A DNA stretch of 64,000 bases from Epiperipatus broadwayi (GCA_028023455.1 JAQFVV010013349.1:64001-128000); one strand, 5' to 3'. Shown: positions 1-13,779, counted from the stretch's first letter. A program made the numbers and translations. Notes: generated by a model not told the origin, from the sequence alone.

Positions 1-680
1 TCTTGGTAAAAATTTTATATAAAACTGATAAAAGGCTGATAGGTCTGTAATTTATAATATCTTCTTTATCACCTTTTTTTAAATATTAATATTATTACTG
101 CATTCTTCCAATCATCTGGTACATCTTTATCATTTAGACATTTGTTATATAACTTTGCAAATTTTTTTTCTATTTTTTCACCTGCTTCTTTTAATATATC
201 AATTATAATTCCATCATTACCTGGAGCCTTTCGTTTCTTCATACATTTAATTGCATGTCTCACTTCTTCATTTAAAATTCTGGGCAATTTGGAAGATGTA
301 ATAGATATAGGATGTACTTGTTCTTTATTACTATATAATTCTTGATAAAAATCTTCTACCAATTTCATGATGTCATCTCTCCTTTTAGTAATAATTCCAT
401 CTTTTTTTCTTATGGCAGATATAAATTTCCTACCAATACCAAAATGTTGTTTTACATTATTAAGACTTTTATTTTCTTCTACAGCTTTTCTTGCTAGTTC
501 ACAGTTATACTTTCTTATATCATTTTCAACTCTTTTCCGCACCATTTTACAAAATTCGAGATATTCAATTCTTTTTAATGCATCATTTTTGTATATCTTC
601 ATATTCCTTCTTTTCTTCATAAATTCTATAGTTTCAGTAGAAATTTTATTGGACAATTGCTGTTTCTTTCTACCAGCCAA
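1..680 (-). pseudogene. LINE linker and N-terminal reverse transcriptase, frameshifted
   Basis: The ORF from 680 to 69 begins with a basic linker (RKKQQLSNKI..., EFMKKRRN) and enters the RT at RKAPGNDGI and DDWKNAVIILIFKK, which are the regions just before and in RT motif 1. A run of seven A residues near 68-75 throws the frame. Reading the next frame from about 78 down to 1 continues as KKGDKEDIINYRPISLLSVL, the NYRPISLLS segment typical of LINE RTs. The catalytic FADD block lies outside the window. The frame starts directly after the endonuclease ORF with a few bases of overlap, so both were one protein. Confidence 0.8.
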
Positions 681-1728
681 TCTTTGTTGCAGTTTTCAAA
701 AGTGTATCAGTTATTTTCATATTAATTTCATTCAAATGTGAATCATGTTCAAAATCTACTAATATTTGAAACCGATTTGTAAGTTCTAATTTAAATTCAT
801 TAGAATGTTTCTGAAGATTAGGAATATCAACTGTAAATATTGTTTTTCTTAATAATTTTTGTCTCTCTAGTTTTACATTAACAAGTATCTTACACCTTAC
901 TATTCGATGATCACTTCCTGTGTTAAATTTATTAAGAACATTACAATCTTCAAATATGTATTTCCTGTTAGTCAAAATATAATCCAATTCTGCTGTACCT
1001 TCATTTGGATACTGCCATGCCCATTTCCTTTTAAGATTTTTTTCAAAATAAGAATTCATAATATAAAGTTTTTCTTTTTCTGCAAACTCCACAAGTCTAT
1101 GTCCTCTCTCATTTATATTACCATAACCAAAATTACCCACAGCACTTTCATCTTTCATTTTTTTACCAATTCTAGCATTAAAGTGTCCCATAACAATTTT
1201 GAAATGGTGTCTACTCTTATCAAAAGCCTTTTGTACATGCATATAAAAATCGTCTACTACTTCATCACTATGAGAACTTGTTGGAGCATAAACCTGAATT
1301 ATCTGCATTTGGTATCTGCTTTTAAGTTGTATAACTAATCTTGCCACTCTGTCCGATACAACATCAATCTCCACAATATTGTTCTTCCACTTTTTATTTA
1401 TAATGAATACTACTCCACTTGTATTTCCAATATTTGTGCCTTTATAATAGAGTATATGTCCACTTTTTAAATCAATTGTCTCTTCACATTTTCTTCTAAC
1501 TTCACAAAGTCCAATAATGTCCCAGTTAATATAAGAGAGTTCTTCTAATTCTTGCAATCTTTCTTCACTTGAAAGTGATCTGCAGTTGTAAGTACCTAAA
1601 TAGAATGTCGTCATCAAATGGCAGCCTGCGTCCGCAATCAGGGGATTTTTAGCACCCTCCGCCTTCGGCCACCAACCAGTGCCTTGGTTGGTGACTTTAC
1701 AGCCTCCTGGGAATAAGGGCCAAATCAT
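670..1728 (-). pseudogene. LINE AP-endonuclease domain (broken catalytic site)
   Basis: The 352-residue ORF is an exonuclease-endonuclease-phosphatase fold that nicks target DNA to prime reverse transcription. Visible family motifs are LGTYNCRSL near residue 44 (catalytic Asn 48), LCEVRR near 74 (Glu 76), VYAPTS near 146, MGHFNARIG near 180 and GSDHRIV near 271. In active members the fourth motif reads GDFN, so the His at residue 182 replaces a catalytic Asp. The first 38 or so residues (MIWPLFPGG...) are not domain sequence and may be translated leader. A one-base frameshift at about 670-680 separates this ORF from the linker and RT that follow. The call is firm for the domain; the function is lost in this copy. 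Confidence 0.85.
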
Positions 1729-2018
1729 TTACACAAACATTCATTCTGCCTTACCAGGCACTGATAAGAAAGACCATGGTATTTCTTGATCTTAAAGTCA
1801 GAGGTAAAAAGCCAATAAACTCACCATGCTGGCTAATGCGTGTTGGTGAGCAGCCCATCCATATTCGTATACTATATAAATAATCACATAGTAATAACAG
1901 CTGCAGCAACAAGAACGTATGGAGTGGACATTAGGAATTTGCCCTGCTCGGTTTCTTTAAGACCTCCAAGAGGAATCAAAGGGTCTTCTTTCAGTTAATA
2001 GCAAAACTCCTTTCTGCA

Positions 2019-2020
<2 letters not shown>

Positions 2021-2104
<84 letters not shown>
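2021..2104. repeat. (TA)n microsatellite
   Basis: Pure TA array of 84 bp. It sits exactly at the 5' end of the leftmost LINE. Confidence 0.97.
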
Positions 2105-2108
<4 letters not shown>

Positions 2109-2602
2109 ATGAATGAGTTGTTTATTTATGATATTAATATATACATGTATTAATAAATATTAGAATTTAAGCTATAACTTGTGTATTTATTTCAAATTAG
2201 GAGATTCTTATAATTTCTGGGTTATTATTTATAAAAAACTTACTGATATTCATGACTATATATCTCTAGAAGAAATAAAATAATAAGATTTGTAGGGCCG
2301 ATAAGGAAATTATAAAATATATAAATGACATTTCTTTATAAGATATCTTTGGCTTCATTCTCCCGATAGACATTGTTTCCCAGATCTTGAGACTGAGCAA
2401 GTCTGGATAACGTACCCAAAAAAAGTCCAGTGTAACTTTTTCTTTTGTTTTCGAGGGGTATAATTCTTATTAACTGATAAGATTGGAACTTGAGATGAGA
2501 ATTATTCCATACTCATAAATATACCTATTTAAAACTCAGGTAATAACCTGTTCTCAATCAAATTCTTAGAATAAGATTATAGGTAGACTGTTATATATAT
2601 AT
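2105..2602. other. AT-rich intergenic sequence
   Basis: No coding or RNA signal seen. A short TA run at 2591-2604 touches the next tandem repeat. Confidence 0.5.
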
Positions 2603-2744
2603 ATGATAAACAAAAATGCAAGTTAAAAAACTTGCTAACGCTTGTATTTATGTCCACAGATGGCGTCCTACCAAAAACACCTATCAAGCGTATTTTCGTT
2701 TACATAAACGTCAGAGTAGTTAGTATTCACTATCTCTAACTATA

Positions 2745-2802
2745 ATTCCACTTTCAGATCATGATTTCAAGCTATTTGCTATCGTCAGTGAAAGACAGGA
2801 AT
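2745..2802 (-). ncRNA. Hammerhead ribozyme, type I (C unit 1)
   Basis: Same 58-nt motif as described at 5553-5610, here on the minus strand. Confidence 0.7.
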
Positions 2803-2966
2803 AAAGAAACTAGATCTAAATACAAACTCTGAGCGTTTATGAAACAATTTCTATTCAGCTTGCAAGCGTGAATTCGTCAGTGAAAGACAGGAATAAAGAA
2901 ACTAGATCTAAATACAAACTCTGAGCGTTTATGAAACAATTTCTATTCAGCTTGCAAGCTTGAATT
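2783..2966. repeat. 92-bp tandem duplication inside the first C unit
   Basis: The segment beginning CGTCAGTGAAAGACAGG at 2783 is repeated at 2875. Its left edge lies inside the ribozyme core, so the extra copy carries only half a hammerhead. Confidence 0.93.
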
Positions 2967-3244
2967 TTTTAGACACGTAATGTCTTCAAACTCAGCATAG
3001 CAAACCAGATAGCTATATGGGTCTGATCTCAGTTCAGCATCACCACATAGTAGAAGCCTCTGCAATCTATATCATTGCAAGAAAGACCTCAAAGGTACAT
3101 TTATGATAAACAAAAATGCAAGTTAAAAAACTTGCTAACGCTTGTATTTATGTCCACAGATGGCGTCCTACCAAAAACACCTATCAAGCGTATTTTCGTT
3201 TACATAAACGTCAGAGTAGTTAGTATTCACTATCTCTAACTATA

Positions 3245-3302
3245 ATTCCACTTTCAGATCATGATTTCAAGCTATTTGCTATCGTCAGTGAAAGACAGGA
3301 AT
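3245..3302 (-). ncRNA. Hammerhead ribozyme, type I (C unit 2)
   Basis: Minus-strand copy of the motif described at 5553-5610. Self-cleavage here and in the next unit would release a 408-nt monomer RNA. Confidence 0.7.
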
Positions 3303-3652
3303 AAAGAAACTAGATCTAAATACAAACTCTGAGCGTTTATGAAACAATTTCTATTCAGCTTGCAAGCGTGAATTTTTTAGACACGTAATGTCTTCAAACT
3401 CAGCATAGCAAACCAGATAGCTATATGGGTCTGATCTCAGTTCAGCATCACCACATAGTAGAAGCCTCTGCAATCTATATCATTGCAAGAAAGACCTCAA
3501 AGGTACATTTATGATAAACAAAAATGCAAGTTAAAAAACTTGCTAACGCTTGTATTTATGTCCACAGATGGCGTCCTACCAAAAACACCTATCAAGCGTA
3601 TTTTCGTTTACATAAACGTCAGAGTAGTTAGTATTCACTATCTCTAACTATA

Positions 3653-3710
3653 ATTCCACTTTCAGATCATGATTTCAAGCTATTTGCTATCGTCAGTGAA
3701 AGACAGGAAT
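3653..3710 (-). ncRNA. Hammerhead ribozyme, type I (C unit 3)
   Basis: Minus-strand copy, 408 bp after the previous one, same core and stems. Confidence 0.7.
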
Positions 3711-4060
3711 AAAGAAACTAGATCTAAATACAAACTCTGAGCGTTTATGAAACAATTTCTATTCAGCTTGCAAGCGTGAATTTTTTAGACACGTAATGTC
3801 TTCAAACTCAGCATAGCAAACCAGATAGCTATATGGGTCTGATCTCAGTTCAGCATCACCACATAGTAGAAGCCTCTGCAATCTATATCATTGCAAGAAA
3901 GACCTCAAAGGTACATTTATGATAAACAAAAATGCAAGTTAAAAAACTTGCTAACGCTTGTATTTATGTCCACAGATGGCGTCCTACCAAAAACACCTAT
4001 CAAGCGTATTTTCGTTTACATAAACGTCAGAGTAGTTAGTATTCACTATCTCTAACTATA

Positions 4061-4118
4061 ATTCCACTTTCAGATCATGATTTCAAGCTATTTGCTATCG
4101 TCAGTGAAAGACAGGAAT
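4061..4118 (-). ncRNA. Hammerhead ribozyme, type I (C unit 4)
   Basis: Minus-strand copy, 408 bp after the previous one, same core and stems. Confidence 0.7.
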
Positions 4119-4468
4119 AAAGAAACTAGATCTAAATACAAACTCTGAGCGTTTATGAAACAATTTCTATTCAGCTTGCAAGCGTGAATTTTTTAGACAC
4201 GTAATGTCTTCAAACTCAGCATAGCAAACCAGATAGCTATATGGGTCTGATCTCAGTTCAGCATCACCACATAGTAGAAGCCTCTGCAATCTATATCATT
4301 GCAAGAAAGACCTCAAAGGTACATTTATGATAAACAAAAATGCAAGTTAAAAAACTTGCTAACGCTTGTATTTATGTCCACAGATGGCGTCCTACCAAAA
4401 ACACCTATCAAGCGTATTTTCGTTTACATAAACGTCAGAGTAGTTAGTATTCACTATCTCTAACTATA

Positions 4469-4526
4469 ATTCCACTTTCAGATCATGATTTCAAGCTATT
4501 TGCTATCGTCAGTGAAAGACAGGAAT
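4469..4526 (-). ncRNA. Hammerhead ribozyme, type I (C unit 5)
   Basis: Minus-strand copy, 408 bp after the previous one, same core and stems. Confidence 0.7.
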
Positions 4527-4876
4527 AAAGAAACTAGATCTAAATACAAACTCTGAGCGTTTATGAAACAATTTCTATTCAGCTTGCAAGCGTGAATTTT
4601 TTAGACACGTAATGTCTTCAAACTCAGCATAGCAAACCAGATAGCTATATGGGTCTGATCTCAGTTCAGCATCACCACATAGTAGAAGCCTCTGCAATCT
4701 ATATCATTGCAAGAAAGACCTCAAAGGTACATTTATGATAAACAAAAATGCAAGTTAAAAAACTTGCTAACGCTTGTATTTATGTCCACAGATGGCGTCC
4801 TACCAAAAACACCTATCAAGCGTATTTTCGTTTACATAAACGTCAGAGTAGTTAGTATTCACTATCTCTAACTATA

Positions 4877-4934
4877 ATTCCACTTTCAGATCATGATTTC
4901 AAGCTATTTGCTATCGTCAGTGAAAGACAGGAAT
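4877..4934 (-). ncRNA. Hammerhead ribozyme, type I (C unit 6)
   Basis: Minus-strand copy, 408 bp after the previous one, same core and stems. Confidence 0.7.
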
Positions 4935-5142
4935 AAAGAAACTAGATCTAAATACAAACTCTGAGCGTTTATGAAACAATTTCTATTCAGCTTGCAAGCG
5001 TGAATTTTTTAGACACGTAATGTCTTCAAACTCAGCATAGCAAACCAGATAGCTATATGGGTCTGATCTCAGTTCAGCATCACCACATAGTAGAAGCCTC
5101 TGCAATCTATATCATTGCAAGAAAGACCTCAAAGGTACATTT

Positions 5143-5343
5143 ATGATAAACAAAAATGCAAGTTAAAAAACTTGCTAACGCATTATTTATGTCCACAGAT
5201 GGCGTCCTACCAAAAACACCTATCAAGCGTATTTTCGTTTTACGTAAACGAAAATACGCTTGATAGGTGTTTTTGGTAGGACGTCATCTGTGGACATAAA
5301 TACAAGCGTTAGCAAGTTTTTTTAACTTGCATTTTTGTTTATC
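5143..5343. repeat. Inversion junction of family C (palindrome centred at 5243)
   Basis: The 5227-5240 arm GCGTATTTTCGTTT is mirrored at 5246-5259 around the 5-nt loop TACGT. Pairing continues outward to about 5143/5343 with few mismatches. In intact units this site reads CGTTTACATAAACG, itself a small palindrome, so a nascent end could have folded back here. Confidence 0.9.
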
Positions 5344-5552
5344 ATAAATGTACCTTTGAGGTCTTTCTTGCAATGATATAGATTGCAGAGGCTTCTACTA
5401 TGTGGGATGCTGAACTGAGATCAGACCCATATAGCTATCTGGTTTGCTATGCTGAGTTTGAAGACATTACGTGTCTAAAAAATTCACGCTTGCAAGCTGA
5501 ATAGAAATTGTTTCATAAACGCTCAGAGTTTGTATTTAGATCTAGTTTCTTT

Positions 5553-5610
5553 ATTCCTGTCTTTCACTGACGATAGCAAATAGCTTGAAATCATGATCTG
5601 AAAGTGGAAT
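5553..5610 (+). ncRNA. Hammerhead ribozyme, type I, small stem III (inverted C unit)
   Basis: All parts of a hammerhead are present in order. The outer stem I strand is ATTCC (5553) and the inner one CTTTCA (5561). The core CTGACGA fits CUGANGA at 5567. Stem II is AGC/GCT with loop AAATA (5575-5585), followed by GAAA at 5587. An 8-nt palindrome, ATCATGAT (5590-5597), forms stem III. The cleavage base is C at 5598, and the returning stem I strands TGAAAG (5599) and GGAAT (5606) pair with CTTTCA and ATTCC. One weakness is a U-U pair where stem II meets the core, usually G-C. The palindromic stem III fits a dimeric hammerhead. Activity is inferred. Confidence 0.75.
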
Positions 5611-5693
5611 TATAGTTAGAGATAGTGAATACTAACTACTCTGACATTTATGTAAACGAAATACGCTTGATAGGTGTTTTTGGTAGGACGCCA

Positions 5694-7191
<1,498 letters not shown>

Positions 7192-7264
<73 letters not shown>
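7192..7264. repeat. (TA)n microsatellite
   Basis: TA array of about 73 bp. Confidence 0.96.
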
Positions 7265-7270
<6 letters not shown>

Positions 7271-8095
7271 TTAATGCTCCAAGAAAAAAAGATAGCAAAA
7301 TCTTTCATTAGAGGATCATACACACAAAATTAATTATATGACTTCTCAGGTATCAGAATTATGCCTAAATGCATGGTACATTAAAAATTAAAAATTTATC
7401 CTACAATCATTGTAACAAACAATCGATTGTAAATTAGAATATGGGATGCAAATTGATGCTGGTTACAATGATGAATCTTTACCTAAAGATCCATTGTAAG
7501 TGGGGGTATGGGTATATTGTTTTTTTGTTTTCACTGAAAATAATTTATAGTAATATACAATTTTGCACATTACCTAATCTAGTAAGTATTTAATAAAATA
7601 GGTCAATTAAAACCGAAAAATGCATAAATGAATTTCTAAAAGTTTAATTTTTTTATGATTTTTTTAGAAGATTATTAAACGATTATTTATTTGTTTTTTT
7701 TTTTGTTTTTTATTTTTCATATTGCATTTTTTAATGTGTTTGCTTTCTGCTGCAATGAAATATAATCAACTATATTAAATAATTATGTTTTTTAAATCTT
7801 AAAAAAAAATGTCTAAAAAATGTCTTAATTTAAATATTTTTTAATTTTTGAAAAAAAAAAATATTACAGCTGAAAATATTAGCAAAATAAGCGTTGTATA
7901 ATATGAAAAACTTAATAAAAATTCAACCAGTGTTAAATTGTGTTAATAATTGAGTTGAATTAAAACAGTTGAAAGAACATGCCAAGACATTAATAAAAAA
8001 TTTAATTATCTTCATTTAAAAATGAGATTAGCAGTATGAATAAAAAATTTAAAACAAAATATCATTTATTAAGTTTATAACGATTTAGAAATAGT
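7265..8095. other. AT-rich intergenic sequence
   Basis: Homopolymer A and T runs and no coding signal. Confidence 0.5.

Positions 8096-8144
<49 letters not shown>
8096..8144. repeat. (TA)n(GT)n compound microsatellite
   Basis: TA at 8096-8120 passes directly into GT at 8121-8144. Confidence 0.95.
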
Positions 8145-11100
8145 TATGACCTTGTAAATGGACACAATAAACAAATTTTAAGTAGATAGCACTGTATCAG
8201 TAATAACTAATTGTGTTTAGCTAAAAAAAAAGTAAAATAACATTAACATCTAGTATTTCTTTGATGTGTATTTAATGATTAAAAAAGGGTCTCTTGTCAC
8301 AGAAACAGTTAGCATATAGTTGAGTTGATACAATATTGTCTTATTTGTCTGTAAGAGAGTAGTTGATATTTGTTTAGTGCTTTTCTGGTTTATTTGCTCA
8401 TTGATACTACAGTCCATAGTATAATTAGTCCAGTATATTTGACTCATGGTCATATAGGTTTTTATTTTGATCATATTGGTTCAGTATTTATAGAGCAGCA
8501 TATGTGTGTGCATATAAGTTTGTGTCATCTTACAACTTCATCTTTCATTCATGTATTTGGGTTATGATACAGAATATTATGTTTTGCAGTGAAATATTTA
8601 AATTAGTAAGAAAAATCGTTGATAACTAATTTAAAACATATTTTGTGTGATTAATGGATAGATGAATTGGTGAAATGTTAGACAGACTAAATACACTATC
8701 AATTATTTTATTTACTGGGTGATTTTTTTTATTTCATTTTTAGAAGTGTAAAGAATATTTTTATTTAATTTGATTTAATATCGTTTGAAGGTCAGATTTT
8801 TTTTCTCCAAAAGATAAAAAGATTTCTTGAATATTTCCAGCTAATTATCTTAGTGGAAAAAGTGGAGTTTATCTTCTTGAAGTTGACCTTTAGGGCAAGT
8901 AATCTCTTTATTGTTGGAAGAAATGAATATCTAAGCAATAATCAGTAGCAAAAAAAAAGGAAATAGACAAAAAAGTAATCTGAAATTTTACAATTTTCTC
9001 TCTTTCTCTCTTTAGGTGGTTCTTCTTCCAAATCAAATGGTTAATATTCAATTTAAATTGAAAATTATGAATTTTCTTTAAGTATTATTTTTCTTATATC
9101 AAACTAGTGAAGATAATTTTTTTAATATAAAAAAATATTAGAATGTAATCAACTTCAACAAGGGATATCACCTTGTATTTTCAATTAACTAACTTTAAAT
9201 TTAATATCATCAATTAAAATGCATATGTACATCTATAACTCAAGTTTAACTTATGTAACATTAATCTTTAGGATTAATGAAAAAATGGAATTGTATGATT
9301 TTTTCTCTTTTATGGGAAAAAGTATGCTGAACTTTTTAACTAAACATCTCATAAACTCTAGATTATGTTTTTTCTGGCTATAAAAAGTAAATCTCAATAG
9401 GAAGGATGTGTGCATCTAACGTAGGGTAACATATCATAAATTATTATTGAATGAGAATTGTATCTAACCATTTATATCTTCTATGATTAAGGAATTGAAT
9501 GTGTAACTTATATACGATTAATGGATAACTAACCTCTATTAAATGTGCTTATAACTTAATGTATGTGGAAGATCATGAATAATATATTTGTACATTTTTA
9601 TTGTCCTCATTGATACTTAACATATGACTAAAATATATTGTCTTTTAAATAATTATGTAGACTTAAGTGAATACCATATATTAATTAACTATTTATCTAA
9701 TGAATAGTCTTTGATAAAGTATTATGAATTATTTTATAAATGTAACTATAGTCAATGTTAATTTGTGAAAACTAATGCTCCTATTAAAATTCACAAGAAT
9801 TATTGCAGAGCTATAAAATTGGAAACCACCAGTTAATTAAATGATAAAATTATACTAGAAACCTGTGGGAGTAAATGTAATTTGTCATGTTGAATATTCT
9901 GCACGGTATATTGTCAGAAAATTTAATTAGTTATCTGCTAAGAACTTTAAAAACTGCTTTTCAGTATGATCCAAAATGTGTATTGTTCATTCTGCAAGAA
10001 TTTGTCTATATGTCTACTAACATATATTGTTTGTACTTATTATCATTATCCTTGTATATGTATAATAGGCATTATTTACAGACTGTACAAATGAAGTTTT
10101 ATTTTCCAGTTAAAGAAGATTTAATTATTTTTTTTTGTTAGTGTATGGTAGATTCATAGATCAATTTAATTATCTTTATGTTATTTCCTTTTATTATTTT
10201 CTTCCAAGACTGTGTTGGATACATATAATTAGAAAAGTATTATACTTGGTAATTGATTGTTATTTTGATATAATATTTATGTACATGTATTCTATATGCT
10301 TATGTTAGTGGTAGAAGTATTTATTTGCTGTTATGAAGCTAGCAGCTAATTTAAAGAGGGGTAAGTGCATAAAAATATAGGTTTATTTTTGCATTGTTAG
10401 AGATGATGAAGTCTGTTTAATAACAATTATTATACATAAAATTTTGAAGCATTTATAATTCATTATGAATTCAAGATTAATTTTTGATTGATTGGTTAAT
10501 GTTAGTATAAAATCTATGTATTGAATATGATTGAAAATTATTTTGTGCATGTTATGCATATGTATACCTGTTTTCTGCGATTCATTTAAATAATTTTTAA
10601 ATTTATAGTTATTTCACTTGTATTTTTAGTGATCAGTTTCAGAAGATGTAGTATGCCAAAAGAGATGAAAGAATTAGGAATTTATCTACAAACAAATTTA
10701 TTTTTTATGTTTGGAATGAAATGTGTTAAGTAGCTATGAAGAAAGAAATTTTTAAAGATGTATATTATATTGTCAGGGATTGAGAGAACTCTCCCTTAGT
10801 TTATTTAAATACATATCATGAGTGGATTACATTTCCTAGATTAAGCATTTGTGCATTATGATGATTATATTATATGAAGTGAAGCAGTGTATTTCCCTTG
10901 TTTTCAGTGATGAGACTGGTTCACACCAATATTAATTCTCTGATTAAGGTTAGGGAGTCACTATATTTTGTCATTTAGATAAGTAGAATTAAGAAGATTT
11001 TGTCCTTCATGTGTTCATTTTTAGAATGTTTTCCATTATATAGTCATAGCTATGTGCAATATAGTTTGTCAATTAAAATAAATGGTATGATTAATCTCTT

Positions 11101-12194
11101 TTATGGAGCATCTAAATCAAAAGTAGTGCTAAAGTAGTTGGTTGGTCTATGTCATTATCCATATAATGATATTTATCTCTTAATTTAATAAGCAAACTGA
11201 TGGGATTCAGATATGTTAATTATATTATAACAGACAGCATAATACAAAAGCACACATGAAATACTATGGATTCTGGAGAGATGGAAGAAATATTTCACTG
11301 TATTTGTAAGTCTTGGGTAGATATTTCAAATCATATCATACTAACTTAATCTAAATTTTAAATCATCAAATCCTCAAAATGATTCATACTCAAATTGAAT
11401 GAGAAACAATCAAAAAAGGATGGGAAGTGTAGCTAGTTAATAGAATTGCTCAAGTGACACATAAAGGATAGTGTGACCTCTCTAACTCATATGTTTAGAT
11501 CCATTTTGCATTGTTCAATTATCCCAGTGTTGGTTTGGTTAATAAATTATATTAGAATTGGCTGGTACCATGTATATGTGTAAAGTAAAGAAATAAATGT
11601 ATTACATTATTCTGTCAGTTTGTTTTACAGGAGTGTGTAATAAAATAGTGTTACGAGTTCTTGAATATAAGTAAAAAAATTAAAAAGAAAAGAAAAATAT
11701 AAATATCAGATATCAAGTTCTGCAAAATATATTTGTAAACTTAGGATTTATAATTGATAACATCATAATATAATAAATGATTCATTTATTTTAAACGTTG
11801 TTAAGAGTTATTCTTATACATGCATTTGTATTCTTAGTTTCCACACCTACATATCCAATATGGTATAATTGCACTATTTTATGAATTTAATAATGAATAT
11901 GTTCAGATCAGATGATATTGCTTTTTGATCCAAACATTATATGAAAAGCTTAATTATTTGATGAACTTCTGGGAATGTTTATGTGCTTAGTTATTTTGGG
12001 ATAATGATTTGAAATAAAGAGGTACCCTATTTATTTCATTGTCTATCTGCTATCTCATTAGAACAATACTCAATTTTATGTTGTTACCTTTTATTATGGT
12101 AATTGGTAGCTATTATGCAGTATAAATTTCTAAATCAGTTATGTAATAAACCCTGAAAAATTCCTTTATTGTTTCAAAGTAGATATTAATTTAG
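8145..12194. other. Long AT-rich intergenic stretch
   Basis: About 4 kb without recognisable genes, elements or long arrays. The ORFs at 8370-8567 and 9887-10141 are short and leucine/tyrosine-rich with no motif, as expected by chance at this base composition. Confidence 0.5.
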
Positions 12195-12395
12195 TCATTT
12201 GGTTTAAACTTATCATACAGTAAAAGTGATCTTTGTTTTATTTAATTTAAATATATTATACAGTAAAAGTTGATTAGTGTTATATCTTTAATTTATTTAA
12301 TTAAACTTATCATACAGTAAAATTTGATTAGTGCTATATCTTTGTATTATTTAATTTAAATTTATTATACAGTAAAAGTTGATTAGTGTCATATC
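12195..12395. repeat. Short tandem repeat, about 54-bp period, four copies
   Basis: The phrase TTATxATACAGTAAAA, followed in three copies by TTGATTAGTGxxATATCT, recurs near 12210, 12254, 12308 and 12364. Copies alternate in the preceding bases, suggesting a doubled unit of about 108 bp. Confidence 0.75.
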
Positions 12396-12432
12396 TGTAT
12401 TTTAACCTATTAAAGTACTACCATCCTTAGCC

Positions 12433-12852
<420 letters not shown>

Positions 12853-12898
12853 GAATAGATGAAAAGAGGGATAGATTAATAAACAGTATGATAGATGG

Positions 12899-12922
12899 AT
12901 ATATATATATATATATATATAT
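12899..12922. repeat. (TA)n microsatellite
   Basis: TA run between the GATA array and the palindrome. Confidence 0.9.
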
Positions 12923-12925
12923 GTT

Positions 12926-12955
12926 AAAACGAAGATTTGCACGGGTTAAATATAT
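12926..12955. repeat. Short dispersed segment shared with 18408-18440
   Basis: AAAACGAAGATTTGCACGGG followed by TTAAATATATA occurs here and, with one change, at 18408. Both copies are embedded in TA arrays. It resembles the GGGTT...CGTGTT end of the neighbouring PLE palindrome and may be another element end. Confidence 0.6.
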
Positions 12956-13132
12956 AAAATACATATTTTGCGGGTTCATCCGTGTTAAAAACTTTTAATA
13001 CCAATACACTGACGTTTCGACTTGGTCACACAAGCCATCTGTGGATGGCTTGTGTGACCAAGTCGAAACGTCAGTGTATTGGTATTAAAAGTTTTTAACA
13101 CGGATGAACCCGCAAAATATGTATTATATATA
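12951..13132. mobile_element. Palindrome of two head-to-head PLE terminal sequences
   Basis: Positions 12961-13039 and 13044-13122 are perfect reverse complements around the 4-nt loop TGTG. The right arm reads GGCTTG-TGTGAC-CAAGTC (a 6-bp stem with hexaloop), then GAAACGTCAG, and ends with an ACACGGATGAACCCGC phrase. The same layout (stem, GAAACGTCAG, ACACGGAAT..CCC.C) is found in the direct repeats of the PLE at 22963-23040. I therefore read it as two inverted PLE ends carrying the 3' half of a hammerhead core. The CUGANGA half was lost at the inversion point. Confidence 0.65.
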
Positions 13133-13143
13133 TATATATATAT
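13123..13143. repeat. (TA)n microsatellite
   Basis: Short TA run separating the palindrome from the LINE copy. Confidence 0.85.
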
Positions 13144-13161
13144 CACACAATAGATTATGTA

Positions 13162-13779
13162 TTGGTAGAGAAAGAGAGAATGAATAAAATACAGAAAATT
13201 AAGGTGTTTGATAATGAAGAGAGAGTTTGTAATAGAGATCATAACTTTATTGTAATAGAAATGGTTAGTAATGTGATGGAGGATAGAAATGTAGAAAGAA
13301 ACAATAGTGAAATATCTGTATGGATAGTGAATGATAAGAATAAGTTGGAAGAGTATAAAATACAAGTTGAAGAAGCTATAGAAGAGTTGTTTGGAAATGA
13401 GTATATAAGGACTGGTGGGGTGAAATAGAAAATGTGGTAAATATAGTTTTAGTTGAGAATATGCAGAAGAATAAAACACATAAAAATGACAATTAGTAAA
13501 AGTGTAAAAGAGATGAAAGAAGCATGCAGAGAATATAAGGGTGATATTAAGAACAAAGAAAGTGAAAACGATATTAATGGAAAATGGCAAAAGTACTTAA
13601 AAAATAAGAAGTTTGCTAAAATGAATAATTATAGAGAGAGAATAAATTTGATTAGTAAATTGTTGGAGGATATTAATAAAAGTGGAAAAGATGGGAGTAA
13701 AAATTTTTGGAATTACATTAAAAGAAGAAATGTAGGGGAGAGAGAGATAGTATTAATATATGATGAGGGAATAGAATAG
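13162..13779 (+). pseudogene. LINE endonuclease C-terminus and linker
   Basis: The first frame (13162-13425) contains CNRDHNFIVIEMVSNV, equivalent to the SDH motif that ends AP-type endonucleases; the sister copy at 33.7 kb reads CHSDHNSFIIKMVSN. After a frameshift the second frame (13453-13779) is a basic linker with KEMKEACREYK and FWNYIKRRN, the helical stretch usually found between endonuclease and RT. It ends in a stop shortly before the RT. Confidence 0.65.

Larger units (their letters stand above)
1..2020 (-). mobile_element. RTE-like LINE, 5' portion, running off the window's left edge
   Basis: A non-LTR retrotransposon on the minus strand. From right to left it has a leader of about 290 bp (2020-1729), an AP-type endonuclease and the start of a reverse transcriptase, which leaves the window at position 1. 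The right end abuts a (TA)n array at 2021, so the 5' boundary is probably there. The reading frame is broken at least twice, once near 675 and once near 72, so this copy is dead. The endonuclease-linker-RT order and the wording of the motifs fit the RTE clade, whose members are often annotated as craniofacial development protein 2-like genes in invertebrates. That name comes from the repeat and does not indicate a host gene. Confidence 0.85.
3103..5142. repeat. Five nearly identical 408-bp tandem units
   Basis: Starts are spaced exactly 408 bp (3103, 3511, 3919, 4327, 4735). By eye the units are essentially identical, pointing to very recent amplification or homogenisation. Within a unit, the segment at offset 142-199 is the ribozyme. 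Confidence 0.95.

Noticed and set aside
2603-5142. CRISPR-like regular repeats
   Set aside because: The period is 408 bp with no unique spacers, and the setting is an animal genome; these are tandem repeats.
8370-10141. Short ORFs as small secreted proteins
   Set aside because: Hydrophobic composition is expected from T-rich sequence; no signal-peptide pattern, introns or repeats of the motif.
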